Assembly (NCBI GenBank): GCA_024763595.1
Contig: JANTFK010000105.1
Span: 1 to 8,861 of the forward strand
Direction: 5' to 3'
DNA from: Bacteroidales bacterium
GTDB lineage: Bacteria; Bacteroidota; Bacteroidia; Bacteroidales; GCA-2748055
DNA: 8,861 bases
The position numbers and the translations under genes were made by a program. Positions within the stretch are counted from its first letter, which is position 1. Each line of letters opens with the position of its first letter. The notes under the pieces were generated by a model, which did no database searches, was not told the origin of the DNA, and saw only the letters and a program-made list of their open reading frames with translations. Positions 8,069-8,861 of the stretch are shown here, one piece after another.

Positions 8069-8363
8069 TGATAATCTCAATTATATTGTTATTAAGAGAA
8101 TTTTGTAAAAAAGCCATGGTGTCACTTAGGCAGGCTTCTTCAGAAACCTGATAGGTCTGCATAAGTTGTGATAAAAGATTTTTAAAAGAAGATTCATTAT
8201 CCAGGAGATGCCAGATATCACTGCCGACGCTATTTAAATTGTAGTACTCACCATTAGCAATGCTGAGTATTACTACTTCATTATCAATCTCACTATACAC
8301 CAGATCGGGGTTTCTGCGAAATCGTGTATCTAAATTAATCTCTTTTTTTCGCATGCTTTTCAT
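8052..8363 (-). CDS. PqqD-like RiPP recognition protein, lasso peptide B1
   Basis: A small standalone PqqD-family protein of 103 residues from ATG 8363, or 100 from ATG 8354. The fold signature is clear: a beta hairpin VVILSIANGEYYNLNSVGSDIW, then three helices with LLDNESSFKNLLSQLMQTY, VSEEACLSDTMAFLQNSL and a closing NNNIIEI. Such RiPP recognition elements bind the leader of the precursor and present it to the B2 protease, here probably through the W-x-x-P-x-I motif of the 44-residue peptide. The TTG at 8375 would add four residues but is less likely than the ATG codons. GAG lies six bases before ATG 8363. The gene end overlaps the start of the B2 frame by 17 bases, which supports co-translation. 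No residue of the fold appears to be missing. Confidence 0.88.
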   Translation of the reverse strand: MKSMRKKEINLDTRFRRNPDLVYSEIDNEVVILSIANGEYYNLNSVGSDIWHLLDNESSFKNLLSQLMQTYQVSEEACLSDTMAFLQNSLNNNIIEIINERAD

Positions 8364-8444
8364 AAGCTCAAACAAATATATAAAATATTACACACTTTAA
8401 TAATAACTCAGAACTCTATGCTTGTCAATGTTTGCATCGTGAAT

Positions 8445-8861
8445 TCAGCACTCTAAAACTTTGTTTATAATGAAATCTGCCAATTCCATGATTTGAAGGG
8501 GAGACTCCGGACGCTCAACAAGGTAGGCTTTAAATGCGTTTGCTAATCTAGTAAGGTTTTCAAAGTGGTTATGAATCTGATACATCTCTTCGAGATAATG
8601 TACACGAAATGTGTGCTGCATTAGCAGGTTGAATTTCTCAGCACCAAAAATCTGCCTGAAGTAAAACCCAGGAGTTTCTTTTTTGTTTAAAAATATGATC
8701 TTATTAATGATAACTGGTTCCTGAGTTGCCAGGGGATGAAGTGGTTTATAGTATTTTTCATGATCAGGGGTGACATTTTCGAGATTTTCGTTTTGTTGAA
8801 AATGTTCGAGCACATCTTTCCAGAGCTTAATGTGGGGTAATCCCGGTTGCAGGAAGGGAAG
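8445..8861 (-). CDS. HPr kinase-like protein (lasso-cluster kinase type), N-terminal part beyond window edge
   Basis: The frame is open to the right edge, so only the C-terminal 138 residues are present. The visible start LPFLQPGLPHIKLWKDVLEHF matches the 'PGxPxxKLW' strand-helix that follows the catalytic core of HprK-like kinases. The tail has the usual layout: a basic spacer, PVIINKIIFLN (strand), FGAEKFNLLMQHTFRVHYLEEM (helix), HFENLTRLANAFKAYLVERPESPLQIMELADFIINKVL (final helices). The P-loop and catalytic residues would lie outside the window, so activity cannot be judged. HprK-like kinases occur in some lasso peptide clusters (for example paeninodin), where they phosphorylate a C-terminal Ser of the precursor; the core here ends in Phe, so the target is uncertain. 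It lies 81 bases upstream of the B1 gene on the same strand, probably in the same operon. Confidence 0.78.
   Translation of the reverse strand, partial: LPFLQPGLPHIKLWKDVLEHFQQNENLENVTPDHEKYYKPLHPLATQEPVIINKIIFLNKKETPGFYFRQIFGAEKFNLLMQHTFRVHYLEEMYQIHNHFENLTRLANAFKAYLVERPESPLQIMELADFIINKVLEC

Noticed and set aside
7886..8071. A 61-codon + strand ORF across the B2 region
   Set aside because: It lies antisense to the B2 frame, and its product has no family features.
8364..8375. TTG start at 8375 for the B1 protein
   Set aside because: Two ATG codons lie just downstream at 8363 and 8354, and the extra residues are not needed for the PqqD fold.
8373..8380. TATATTTG on the - strand, a match to the Bacteroidota -7 element TAnnTTTG, before the B1 gene
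   Set aside because: No TTTG-type -33 element is seen at the right distance, and it lies only 9 to 18 bases from the start codons in AT-rich sequence, so chance is likely.
1..8861. tRNA, rRNA, CRISPR arrays, insertion sequences and attachment sites
   Set aside because: No cloverleaf-like sequence, spaced direct repeats, transposase motifs or terminal inverted repeats were seen on either strand.

Overview
The window looks like a chromosomal segment of a Bacteroidota bacterium. The evidence is a Bacteroidota-type DUF2723 glycosyltransferase-like membrane protein, a DUF6427-like membrane protein, a large secreted protein with SprB-like repeats and a type IX secretion (T9SS) C-terminal sorting domain, and the general lack of clear Shine-Dalgarno sites. 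The order or genus cannot be fixed from these features.

Left part (1-5184), ordinary chromosomal genes of moderate G+C. The 3' part of a DUF2723 protein is followed 46 bases later by a NodB-type polysaccharide deacetylase, both on the + strand. These meet a - strand pair head-on: purD (purine synthesis) and a DUF6427-like multi-pass membrane protein, joined by a 4-base ATGA overlap. The deacetylase and DUF6427 stop codons abut with no base between them.

Right part (5291-8861), all on the - strand and mostly AT-rich. In transcription order it holds: the C-terminal part of an HPr-kinase-like protein (runs off the right edge); a PqqD-like peptide-recognition protein (lasso B1); a lasso B2 leader peptidase of the McjB/transglutaminase-like type with an in-frame TAA at codon 41; a 44-residue lasso precursor peptide; and a 718-residue T9SS-secreted protein. 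The last gene ends in a clear Rho-independent terminator. The B1, B2 and precursor frames overlap and the T9SS gene follows 25 bases later, so this reads as one operon.

The main discovery is the lasso peptide locus. The precursor has a WxxPxI recognition motif, a Thr at position -2 of the predicted cleavage site, and a predicted 18-residue core beginning Gly-Gly with Glu at positions 7 and 9. B1 should bind the leader, B2 should cut it, and an asparagine-synthetase-like cyclase (not in this window, perhaps beyond the right edge) should close the ring. The kinase may modify the product. The nonsense codon in B2 raises the question of whether the pathway is dead, split, or miscalled by one base.
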